Shown one piece after another: positions 1 through 6,143 of a stretch of DNA of 7,099 nucleotides. The notes beneath the pieces are model-generated. The model made no database searches and was not told the DNA's origin. It saw nothing but the letters and a program-made list of their open reading frames with translations. Origin of the DNA: JBEEMU01 sp043778315 (GTDB lineage: Bacteria > Bacteroidota > Bacteroidia > Chitinophagales > Saprospiraceae); NCBI GenBank assembly GCA_043778315.1, contig JAYWGJ010000164.1, positions 1-7,099 of the forward strand. Direction: 5' to 3'. The first letter of the stretch is position 1, and the number at the start of each line of letters is the position of its first letter. The translations under genes were made by a program, and so were the position numbers.

Positions 1-12
1 ATCGGGAACGCC

Positions 13-59
13 GAAAAATAGTTAAAACGTAGTGAAACGTAGCTTTTAAGCTATTTTTC
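13..59 (-). terminator. Nested AT-rich hairpins downstream of the 87-506 gene
   Basis: Perfect 9-bp arms GAAAAATAG (13-21) and CTATTTTTC (51-59) enclose a second hairpin, TAGCTT (40-45) and AAGCTA (48-53), with a two-base loop. The two stems share bases 51-53, so they are alternatives rather than one fold. Read on the minus strand, the inner hairpin lies just beyond the stop of the 87-506 gene and is followed by T-rich sequence, so it could end that transcript. It could equally serve a plus-strand gene off the left edge, since TTTTT follows the inner stem there too. The loop also holds two copies of AAACGTAG (25-32 and 35-42). The stems are AT-rich, so termination strength is uncertain. Confidence 0.4.
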
Positions 60-86
60 AAGTGTAGATAAATAATGCAAACTAAT

Positions 87-506
87 TTAGTTCAGGTACA
101 TATCTGTATCAGACTTATAAAAGCCGACCAGATTATAGGCTGTATCAGGAAAAAAATAGTTATTGAGCAATAGATTGTTGAAATAATCTAACCAAGAGGC
201 GTAATAAATGGCATCATTAAGTTTTAATACTTGCCGTGTGTTTTTTATAAAAACACGTTGTTCCGCACCCGAAGAGATAAATAAACTAAAATTAATATCA
301 CAGCTCCAGAGATGATGAACGTTGATATAGTCAATTAGTTTCTTTGTTTCTTCTCTTTTACTTGGCTCTGTTCCTTTAATACTTCCACCTGTTTCAAGGC
401 TTTCTCGTAGGTAACAGGTGATTGCTTGGATAGATTTTCCATAGCTAACTTCGCTCTTTCCTGAAAGGATATTTTGCAATTCATTTTTTATGGTTGTATA
501 ATTCAT
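87..506 (-). CDS. Hypothetical protein, possible N-terminal fragment of a kinase-like (polyvalent-type) protein
   Basis: This encodes 139 residues from an ATG at 506-504 to a TAA at 89-87. There is no signal peptide or membrane segment. From memory, the block GAEQRVF (80-86), VLKLND (93-98), then YYASWLDYFNNLLLNN (101-116) and FFPDTAYNLVGFY (118-130) resembles Bacteroidota proteins annotated as putative polyvalent protein kinase domain. In such a fold GAEQRVF would be the nucleotide-loop region and K95 the strand-3 lysine. Full-length relatives should continue into a catalytic loop and a metal-binding Asp motif; here the protein ends right after the GFY segment, and I see no convincing continuation in the other minus-strand frames within 1-86. 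It may therefore be a truncated, inactive remnant, or a small protein keeping only the N-lobe. The gene is AT-rich and transcribed away from the toxin-antitoxin module. The ORF is likely real; the kinase link is an inference from remembered family pattern. Confidence 0.6.
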   Translation of the reverse strand: MNYTTIKNELQNILSGKSEVSYGKSIQAITCYLRESLETGGSIKGTEPSKREETKKLIDYINVHHLWSCDINFSLFISSGAEQRVFIKNTRQVLKLNDAIYYASWLDYFNNLLLNNYFFPDTAYNLVGFYKSDTDMYLN

Positions 507-579
507 TATTCAATCTTGCGCTGTAAACATACGACTTTTTTCATAATTTTCTTATTTTCATAGCATTTTTCTAAACAAC

Positions 580-644
580 AAAAAGCGTGTGCCACAACCA
601 TTTTAGATTACAGCACACGCTTTTGTCGTATTTTATTTTTACAA
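580..644. repeat. Palindromic repeat, copy 1 (short form, 65 nt)
   Basis: Arms AAAAGCGTGTGC (581-592) and GCACACGCTTTT (613-624) are perfect 12-bp inverted repeats around a 20-nt loop. The whole block, including the right flank ending at TTTTTACAA (644), recurs at 1393-1500. Excluding 43 nt found only in the other copy, the two differ at only a few bases: C598/T1411, A607/G1463 and a short stretch near 625-627. The element sits between the divergently transcribed genes at 87-506 and 734-958, so it is not a natural terminator for either. A repeated intergenic palindrome (REP- or MITE-like) or a relic terminator from a lost gene are the main readings. The 507-733 interval holds this repeat and the promoter candidate below, and no gene. 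Confidence 0.8.
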
Positions 645-670
645 AGTAATTGAGATTTTGAAATTTTATT

Positions 671-699
671 TTTGATTTAAAATAAAAAACGTATCTTTA
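671..699 (+). promoter_or_regulatory. Candidate Bacteroidota-type promoter for the toxin-antitoxin module
   Basis: TTTG at 671-674 and TATCTTTA at 692-699 are separated by 17 nt. The known Bacteroidota consensus is a -33 TTTG or TTG and a -7 TAnnTTTG, usually about 17-23 nt apart, so this differs at one -7 position. Transcription would begin near 705, leaving a leader of roughly 30 nt before the ATG at 734. The region is very AT-rich, so a chance match is possible. Confidence 0.35.
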
Positions 700-733
700 T
701 CAGGTAATTTTTCTAACTTTTAAAAAATATAAA

Positions 734-958
734 ATGACTATTTATAACAACAAAATAAGCATTGATGCTGCAAAACGCAACGGAAAACCCTGTTTGCGTA
801 ACACTCGCATTACCGTAGAAGATGTTTTGCGGTGGTTAGCATCAGGAATGTCAGTTACTGATATTACAGAAGATTTTCCTGAATTAAATGCAGACGATGT
901 TTTTACAGCATTAGAATTTTCTGCAAATCGCCAACAACGCATCGCAATCGCAAGTTAA
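734..958 (+). CDS. DUF433 family antitoxin
   Basis: This 74-residue protein matches the DUF433 pattern throughout. ISIDAAKRNGKPCLRNTRI (8-26) corresponds to the family's conserved GkPvirGTRI strand region, followed by VEDVLRWLASGMSVTDI (28-44), the helix-turn-helix-like segment, and FPELNADDVFTALEF (48-62), the usual P.Lt.edv..AL ending. The length is typical. DUF433 proteins are predicted VapB-like antitoxins that hold a PIN-like toxin inactive and may bind their own promoter; the toxin partner follows after 3 nt. One family feature differs: the usual Gly of GTR is Asn23 here. The ATG at 734 follows an A-rich stretch with no Shine-Dalgarno, as is normal in Bacteroidota. Family assignment is confident; the antitoxin role is inferred from pairing and family knowledge. 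Confidence 0.9.
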   Translation: MTIYNNKISIDAAKRNGKPCLRNTRITVEDVLRWLASGMSVTDITEDFPELNADDVFTALEFSANRQQRIAIAS

Positions 959-961
959 GGA

Positions 962-1303
962 ATGAAAGTTTTAATAGACCAAAATATTTCGTTTCGCCTT
1001 GTTGAACGACTACAAAACGCGCTTTCAGTCGATTTTATTCATCTCAAATCAGTAAATTTGGCTGACGCGCCCGATATTCCTATTTATCTATATGCACAAA
1101 ATGAAAATTTTGATGCCATAATGACTATGGATAATGATTTTATCAATATTCAATCTATGCTGGGAACGCCACCAAAACTTATTTGGTTGCGCGTAGGTAA
1201 TTGTAGCACCGCTGCTTTATCTTTGATTATCAATCATAAATTACTACAAATTCATGCTTTTTTACAAGAAAAAGATAACGATATTTTGGAGATTTGGACA
1301 TAG
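962..1303 (+). CDS. DUF5615 PIN-like toxin
   Basis: This 113-residue protein has the DUF5615 layout. MKVLIDQNIS (1-10) carries the first acidic residue, D6. HLKSVNLADAPDIPIYLYA (27-45) matches the family's stretch before the second acidic pair. DAIMTMDNDF (51-60) supplies D57 and D59 in the position of the typical T.D.DF motif. PKLIWLRVGNCST (71-83) matches the late strand plus the conserved G-N-x-S/T turn. These acidic residues are those expected to bind the metal in PIN-like ribonucleases, so the active site appears intact. It starts 3 nt after the antitoxin stop, and AAGG at 957-960 overlaps that stop, so translation is probably coupled. A strong terminator follows 14 nt after the TAG. Its RNA target cannot be read from sequence. 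Function as a toxin is inferred from family and operon context. Confidence 0.88.
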   Translation: MKVLIDQNISFRLVERLQNALSVDFIHLKSVNLADAPDIPIYLYAQNENFDAIMTMDNDFINIQSMLGTPPKLIWLRVGNCSTAALSLIINHKLLQIHAFLQEKDNDILEIWT

Positions 1304-1317
1304 ATTTTAATTTTTAC

Positions 1318-1360
1318 AAAAAAGCGCAGCAAATTTTTTAAAAATTTGTTGCGCTTTTTT
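1318..1360. terminator. Strong hairpin terminator after the toxin gene
   Basis: Two 21-nt arms (1318-1338 and 1340-1360) are complementary at every position except one G:T wobble (1329 with 1349). The core is GCGCAGCAAA pairing with TTTGTTGCGC, flanked by A6 on the left and T6 on the right. It lies 14 nt after the toxin stop. The A and T flanks make it symmetrical, so it could also stop transcription arriving from the convergent hydrolase gene (1627-2289, minus). Confidence 0.85.
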
Positions 1361-1401
1361 ATTTTGATTTAAAAAAGGCATATTTTGATTTGAAAAAGCG
1401 T
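1360..1401. repeat. Two-copy 21-nt imperfect tandem repeat
   Basis: The units 1360-1380 and 1381-1401 both begin TATTTTGATTT and agree at 17 of 21 positions. The second unit runs into the left arm of the palindromic repeat copy 2. A related TTTTGATTT stretch also occurs near 671-679. This is likely a small slippage duplication in AT-rich spacer, and I assign it no function. Confidence 0.45.
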
Positions 1402-1500
1402 GTGCCACAATCATTTTAGGAATTAAGAGAATATAGTACCTCATTTTGGACGCGTTCCTTAGGTTACAGCACACGCTTTTATGGTATTTTATTTTTACAA
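1393..1500. repeat. Palindromic repeat, copy 2 (long form, 108 nt)
   Basis: The same 12-bp arms as in copy 1 are at 1394-1405 and 1469-1480, but the loop is 63 nt rather than 20. The extra 43 nt (1420-1462) lie between TTTTAG and GTTACAGC and end in TTAG, echoing the TTAG just before them. AGGAA (1418-1422) and TTCCT (1455-1459) could form an inner stem, and TCATTTT occurs at both 1411 and 1441. Similarity to copy 1 extends through the right flank to TTTTTACAA (1500) and then fades. The two copies face the same direction and bracket the toxin-antitoxin pair. Confidence 0.8.
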
Positions 1501-1626
1501 ATTTTTTGAAAACTGAAAACGCATCGCATAAAACCTATCCCAGCCGTAGGGATTTGCTGCCATTTGATTTGTTTGGGTTTTTGAAATATTTGATTTTTAT
1601 AATCCTGCTTGTAGAACAAATAAACT
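1501..1626. other. Non-coding spacer with a small hairpin
   Basis: Together with the terminator and repeats above, this completes the gene-free stretch 1304-1626 between the convergent toxin and hydrolase genes. I see no convincing gene in it. The only structure is ATCCC (1537-1541) facing GGGAT (1549-1553) around a 7-nt loop, in a locally more GC-rich patch (1533-1560). This could help end the minus-strand hydrolase transcript, but no T-tract follows closely on that strand. Confidence 0.3.
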
Positions 1627-2289
1627 CTAAAAATACGGATTACTCGTTTTCTCTTTACCGATACTCGTCGTACTGCCGTGACCGCTATACACTACCGTTG
1701 CGTCGGGCAGTGTAAATAGCTGTTTTTCAATGGCTTGCAATAATAAATTATGGTTGCCGCCCGGCAAATCTGTTCGTCCGATGCTCCCTGCAAACAGCGT
1801 ATCGCCTGCTATCACAAAGCCGCTTTCGGCGCAATAAAAGCAAATACTCGCAGGCGAATGCCCTGGCACAAAACGGATTTCTAAGCGCGTATTGCCAAAT
1901 AAAATAACATCGTTGATAGCTAAAAACGGCGCGGCAGGTTGCGGCAGCGCACCCAAAAACGGCACACCAAATCGCTCGGCAGACGCAGGCGCGTGATGAT
2001 ACAACTCGAGTTCGCCTTCGTGCATTTCGGGCAGCAAACCGTAGGTTTCTGCTACCCACGCGCAGCCAAAAATATGGTCTAAATGCGTATGCGTCAGCAG
2101 ACAGCGCGTCGGCGTGAGCTTATTTTGGTGTATAAAAACAGCGATTTGTTGCTGTTCGGCAACGCTGTAACAACCTGGGTCAATCAGTACGCACTCTCGC
2201 GAGTCGTCGTACAATATATAGGTGTTTTCCTGAAACGGATTGACGCAGGCGAACGCAACGGCGGTCGGGTTTTTGTTGTTGATTTGCAA
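1627..2289 (-). CDS. Metallo-beta-lactamase-fold hydrolase, glyoxalase II-like
   Basis: This 220-residue protein has the full metal-binding set of the MBL fold. THTHLDH (66-72) gives H67, H69, D71 and H72; GHSP (143-146) gives H144; AGDTLF (161-166) gives the bridging D163; SGHG (202-205) gives H204. GRTDLPGG (171-178) and the C-terminal KEKTSNPYF are typical of the small YcbL/GloB-like subgroup of thioester hydrolases, and length and C-terminus match. Glyoxalase II hydrolyses acyl-glutathione thioesters, but this short group lacks the long C-terminal substrate domain, so the substrate is unknown. There is no signal peptide, so it is probably cytoplasmic. No ATG or GTG exists in frame between the upstream stop (2301-2299) and the conserved NPFQENTY (17-24); the best start is TTG at 2289, with ATT codons further upstream as weaker options. 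It is convergent with the toxin gene and divergent from the envelope protein. Confidence 0.92.
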   Translation of the reverse strand: MQINNKNPTAVAFACVNPFQENTYILYDDSRECVLIDPGCYSVAEQQQIAVFIHQNKLTPTRCLLTHTHLDHIFGCAWVAETYGLLPEMHEGELELYHHAPASAERFGVPFLGALPQPAAPFLAINDVILFGNTRLEIRFVPGHSPASICFYCAESGFVIAGDTLFAGSIGRTDLPGGNHNLLLQAIEKQLFTLPDATVVYSGHGSTTSIGKEKTSNPYF

Positions 2290-2394
2290 AATGAAAATTT
2301 ATTTTATTGACAAGAAAACGCATTGCACGAAAGTGTAAAAAAATCTTTAACAGCTCATTTTAGCACTATTTTTTATGCTTACCGCAAAATAAAC

Positions 2395-2402
2395 TAACTT
2401 TG
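2395..2402 (+). promoter_or_regulatory. Candidate -7 element upstream of the envelope protein gene
   Basis: TAACTTTG is an exact match to the Bacteroidota -7 consensus TAnnTTTG. No exact TTTG lies 17-23 nt upstream, only a T-run near 2369-2375. A weaker alternative is TTTG (2419-2422) with TATATTTT (2445-2452), spaced 22 nt, which would give a shorter leader. The 2290-2505 interval separates two divergent genes and must hold both promoters; I found no good minus-strand element for the hydrolase. Confidence 0.25.
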
Positions 2403-2505
2403 TGCAAATAAACTAATATTTGTTTATATCTTTATGTGCTAATATATATTTTATCGAATTCATCACACAAAAAGCAAAATATACGCGACTTTAAAAACGG
2501 ACATT

Positions 2506-5500
2506 ATGAACGCTATAAAAATCTTTGTAAAAATCTTTTTTTTATTGATTTGCCTTGTGGCAACAAGCACAACGCGCCTCACGGCGCAAGGCACACAAAC
2601 CGAATTTGGCAAGGGACGGGTGCAATACCAAGACTTTGACTGGTCGGAATACGAGTCGCCAAACTTCATGACTTATTGGAGTAACGGCGGTCGCGAGTTA
2701 GGTCATTTCGCCGTACTCACCGCCGAAGAAGAACTACCTAAATTGCAAGATTTGCTCGAGTATCGCATGAACGAACGCATCGATTTGCTCGTTTATACCG
2801 ACCTTACTACCCTCAAACAGAGTAATATAGGTAACGATGAGGTGTTTAGAACGACTGGCGGCACGACCAAAATTTTGGGCAATAAGGTCTTTGTTTATTT
2901 TGACGGCAATCATGCCAATTTGCGCCGAAGCATCAGAGAAGGCATTGCGCAAGTGCTGATGGCGCACATGCTTTTTGGCGACGATTTTCAGGAAATTGTG
3001 CAAAACGCAGTGTTGTTGCACCTACCTGTTTGGTTCACGCAGGGCTTGGTTTCTTACACGGGCAGCGAGTGGAATACCGAAATGGACAACGAGATGCGTG
3101 CCATGTTTTTGAGCAAAAACCCGATGGATTTCGAGGAACTCACGCTCCGCGACCCTAAGCTCGCGGGTCACGCGATGTGGTATTTTATTGCACAAAACTA
3201 CGGCAAAGCGTCGGTATCTAATTTGCTATACCTCACGCGCATCAACCGCAGTTTGGAGAGCGGTTTTTTATACGTTTTGGGTAGCTCTTACGGGCAGACG
3301 ACCGACGCGTGGGCGCAATATTTTGCGGCGCGCTACGCTCGAGAGCAGCATCAGCCGATTGAAAGTATTAATACGATTGCGATAAAAAAACGACAGGGCA
3401 TTGCTACCCAAGCGAAATTAAGCCCGAACGGGCAAAAAATAGCTTATATCACTAATAATATCGGTCGACAACGGGTTTATGTAGCTGATACGGACGGAAA
3501 AAACAGAAAATTAATAAAAATACACGGCTACCGCAATCAATTGCAAACGGCAGATAAAGGCTATCCGCTTACGGCGTGGAGTCATAGCGGCAACGTTTTG
3601 GCGGTAGTTTACGAGGAGCGCGCGCGGATTTACTACGAATTATACGATACCAAAACCTGGAAACGGACGGATAAAGACGTATTTCCAAATATTTTTCAGC
3701 GCGTTTTGAGCCTCGATTTTATGGGCAACGACGGCGAAGCGGTCTTGTCGGCGCAGTCGGAAGGCTACTCCGATTTGTTTTTATTCCGCTTCAAAGGTAG
3801 CCGCATGGTGAACCTCACCCGAGACCATTACGACGACCTTTCGCCCGTTTATTTCCCCTACAAAGGGCAAAAAGGCATTTTATTTAGCTCTAATAGACCA
3901 AAAACGGAGGTCAAAATAAACAAAACCGACAGTTCGTTGGTCGCTGTTCCGAACCTCGATATTTATTATATCAACGCTGCCGAAGCCCCGTTTGAGGTGT
4001 GGCGCGCTACCAATACGCCTGCCGTGAGCGAGCGCAGCCCGATGCGATTAGACAGTACGCGGTACACTTTTTTGAGTGATGCCAATGGTATTTTGAACAA
4101 TTATGTAGGTACATTTCAGAAAACAAAAATGGGCGAGAAACGCATCGTTTCGCTTAAAGATAAAACAAAAATCGAGGTATTGACGGATACTATATTTAAA
4201 AAAATACCCAAAAAACTGATAGATAGCGTTCAGGTTGTGCCTATTTATGAGATGATTGGCGTGAATTTGCCGATTACGGATAATACATTCGGCGTAAGCC
4301 AACAAGATATTCGCGCACTGGGCGCGCAGGGCAAAGCGGCAGAAATTTATACGAGTAAATACATTCATATCCGCAACTTTTCGGCGAACGCTTCTACTAC
4401 GCTGTCGCCTACTTTTTACCGCAACGCGACCAACGCATTGCCACCCAAAAAGAAAGAAACGCTGCGCAACGAACTCAAAATAATAGACCCATTAGATACG
4501 CTTTCGCGGATAAAAGACCCTGCGGGCGGCATCGGCGCGAAGGACACAACGGGCAAAAAAGGAGCGATTAATTTAGATAATTATACCTTCCAAAGTGAGT
4601 TTGACGAGCCGCAAACGCCCGCAATTACCATTAATACGGACGGCAGTATTGCGATACAAAAACCGCAAATCGCGCCCGAGCGCAAAGAAGCACCCGAGCC
4701 GTTGCGGTTCAATTCGTCTAAGATTTTGCCATATATAAGCAGGTTCAAAACGGATTATATTCGTACTATGCCTATCGATAATAGTATGCAATTTGGCGGT
4801 ATAGACCCGTATCGCGGCGGTAATTTTGTACCGCCGCCGCTCGGTATTGCCTTGCAAGGCAGCGTGATTGACCAGTTTGAAGACCACCGCCTCACCGCAG
4901 GCGTGCGCGTACCGTACACCTTCAACGGCGCGGAATATTTCGCTACCTATATAGATAAAACGAAGCGTTTGGACAAAATATTTTCGGTTTACCACCGCTC
5001 GCAACGCTGGAACTACGCTATTCCGCTCAATCAAAGTGGCTCGCAGGTGTATGACGGTATTGCGCGACAAAAAACGACGCTCGTAGAAGCTGAAGGACGC
5101 TATGCTATCAGTATGTTTAGCAGCTTGCGCGGTAAGGTTTATGGTAGAATAGACAAGCAACTCCCGCTCACGACCGACCCGATATCGATACAAATACAGA
5201 GCGACGAAGCGCAGCGTTTGGGTGCGCGCACCGAGTTTGTTTTTGACAATACGATAGACGCGATGGTCAATATCAAGTACGGCACTCGTGCCAAAATTTT
5301 TGTGGAGGCACTCAAAAGCGTTTCGGTCGATTTGGATATCGAAAAACCCAAATTTGATTTTGACAAAGGTTTTACGACCGTGGCGGGTTTTGATGCGCGG
5401 CACTATGAGCAGATTTTGGGCAAATCCGTTTTGGCGTTACGCGCTGCGGGCGCGACTTCGTTTGGTAGCCAACGGTTTTTGTACTTTTTGGGTGGCGTGG

Positions 5501-5982
5501 ACAATTGGCTGCTGCCGCGTTATAATAATCAAATTCCTGTATCGAACGACCCCGCCAACGTGTATCAAACGCTCGCTACCAATATGCGCGGTTTTGAGTA
5601 CAATATCCGCAACGGCAACAGCTACGCGCTGGTGAACGCGGAGGTGCGCATACCCGTATTTTGGTATTTTTCGCGTACACCGCCGAAGTCGCAGTTTTTG
5701 CGCGATTTCCAAATCGTGGCTTTCGCAGATGCAGGTGCGGCATGGACGGGTTTGACCCCGTTTTCGAACGAAAACCCGATTAATACTAGTATTTACGGCT
5801 CTCGTCCACCCGTGATAGTGGTGAAAGTGAACTACTACCGCGACCCGATAGTGATGAGCTACGGCGCGGGTTTGCGCTCCACTATTTTCGGTATGTTTTG
5901 CCGCTTAGACTTAGGCTACGGCATAGAAACGGGTGTGCGTCAAGCACCGCTATTGCATTTTTCGCTCGGGACGGATTTTTAG
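2506..5982 (+). CDS. Large envelope protein: pseudo-peptidase + TolB-like propeller + outer-membrane barrel
   Basis: The protein has 1158 residues. Residues 1-28 look like a Sec signal peptide: K5 and K9, hydrophobic core FFLLICLVAT, probable cleavage after TAQ (26-28). Residues 38-280 resemble a peptidase-MA-like (gluzincin) domain with the family's PVWFTQGLVSY (174-184). Where HExxH is expected, residues 144-151 read REGIAQVL, so the zinc ligands are missing. Residues about 295-470 are TolB/WD40-like propeller blades: AKLSPNGQKIAYITN (303-317), AWSHSGNVLAVVYE (357-370) and SPVYFPYKGQKGILFSSNRP (446-465). A long polar linker with proline-rich stretches follows (about 500-770). Residues about 775-1158 look like an Omp85/D15-type barrel, with GGVDNWL (996-1002), QTLATNMRGF (1021-1030), FADAGAAW (1073-1080) and a C-terminal Phe after alternating residues. 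This order matches Cytophagales proteins often labelled TolB-like or PD40. It likely sits in the outer membrane with the N-terminal domains in the periplasm or at the surface; its substrate or partner is unknown. Confidence 0.85.
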   Translation: MNAIKIFVKIFFLLICLVATSTTRLTAQGTQTEFGKGRVQYQDFDWSEYESPNFMTYWSNGGRELGHFAVLTAEEELPKLQDLLEYRMNERIDLLVYTDLTTLKQSNIGNDEVFRTTGGTTKILGNKVFVYFDGNHANLRRSIREGIAQVLMAHMLFGDDFQEIVQNAVLLHLPVWFTQGLVSYTGSEWNTEMDNEMRAMFLSKNPMDFEELTLRDPKLAGHAMWYFIAQNYGKASVSNLLYLTRINRSLESGFLYVLGSSYGQTTDAWAQYFAARYAREQHQPIESINTIAIKKRQGIATQAKLSPNGQKIAYITNNIGRQRVYVADTDGKNRKLIKIHGYRNQLQTADKGYPLTAWSHSGNVLAVVYEERARIYYELYDTKTWKRTDKDVFPNIFQRVLSLDFMGNDGEAVLSAQSEGYSDLFLFRFKGSRMVNLTRDHYDDLSPVYFPYKGQKGILFSSNRPKTEVKINKTDSSLVAVPNLDIYYINAAEAPFEVWRATNTPAVSERSPMRLDSTRYTFLSDANGILNNYVGTFQKTKMGEKRIVSLKDKTKIEVLTDTIFKKIPKKLIDSVQVVPIYEMIGVNLPITDNTFGVSQQDIRALGAQGKAAEIYTSKYIHIRNFSANASTTLSPTFYRNATNALPPKKKETLRNELKIIDPLDTLSRIKDPAGGIGAKDTTGKKGAINLDNYTFQSEFDEPQTPAITINTDGSIAIQKPQIAPERKEAPEPLRFNSSKILPYISRFKTDYIRTMPIDNSMQFGGIDPYRGGNFVPPPLGIALQGSVIDQFEDHRLTAGVRVPYTFNGAEYFATYIDKTKRLDKIFSVYHRSQRWNYAIPLNQSGSQVYDGIARQKTTLVEAEGRYAISMFSSLRGKVYGRIDKQLPLTTDPISIQIQSDEAQRLGARTEFVFDNTIDAMVNIKYGTRAKIFVEALKSVSVDLDIEKPKFDFDKGFTTVAGFDARHYEQILGKSVLALRAAGATSFGSQRFLYFLGGVDNWLLPRYNNQIPVSNDPANVYQTLATNMRGFEYNIRNGNSYALVNAEVRIPVFWYFSRTPPKSQFLRDFQIVAFADAGAAWTGLTPFSNENPINTSIYGSRPPVIVVKVNYYRDPIVMSYGAGLRSTIFGMFCRLDLGYGIETGVRQAPLLHFSLGTDF

Positions 5983-6050
5983 ATTTAACTTGTTACGCAG
6001 TTTAAATAATTTCTTTACGCCGATAAGTCTAATAGGTCTTGATTTTTTGG

Positions 6051-6074
6051 TTCTTTTTCATCAAGAAAAAAGAA
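6051..6074 (+). terminator. Weak AT-rich hairpin after the envelope protein gene
   Basis: TTCTTTTTC (6051-6059) faces GAAAAAAGAA (6065-6074), with one bulged A and a 5-nt loop. It lies about 70 nt after the stop at 5982. The stem has only two G:C pairs and no T-tract follows, so it is a poor intrinsic terminator by standard rules, although similar T-rich hairpins after genes are familiar in Bacteroidota. It is the only candidate in the 5983-6143 spacer. Confidence 0.3.
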
Positions 6075-6112
6075 TAAAAGAAAATAATTGACCCGTCTGC
6101 ATTGCAGGAGAG

Positions 6113-6127
6113 TTTAATAATATTAAA
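6113..6127. repeat. 15-nt AT-only palindrome upstream of tatD
   Basis: TTTAATA (6113-6119) and TATTAAA (6121-6127) are perfect inverted repeats around a single A, ending 16 nt before the tatD ATG. A second short palindrome, CTGCA-T-TGCAG, lies at 6097-6107. Either might be an operator or leader hairpin. In such AT-rich sequence the first could arise by chance. Confidence 0.3.
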
Positions 6128-6143
6128 TATATAAAATTAAAAA

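Noticed and set aside
1..21. Possible last codons (IGNAEK-stop) of a plus-strand gene off the left edge
   Set aside because: Six codons are too few to support a gene, and other frames also reach stops nearby.
580..1500. CRISPR-like repeat array
   Set aside because: There are only two copies, about 800 bp apart, with genes between them and different loop lengths; there is no regular spacing or spacer set.
1446..1715. Plus-strand open frame of 89 residues
   Set aside because: It begins inside the palindromic repeat and ends inside the 3' part of the well-supported minus-strand hydrolase; it shows no recognisable motifs.
2323..2338. Small stem with a GAAA loop upstream of both divergent genes
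   Set aside because: The stem is only 6 bp with one wobble pair; it lies upstream of the proposed plus-strand promoter and has no T-tract, so no role can be supported.
4573..5403. Minus-strand open frame of 276 residues inside the envelope protein gene
   Set aside because: It lies wholly within the 1158-residue coding frame on the other strand, has no domain motifs and an unusual Arg/His-rich composition typical of antisense frames.
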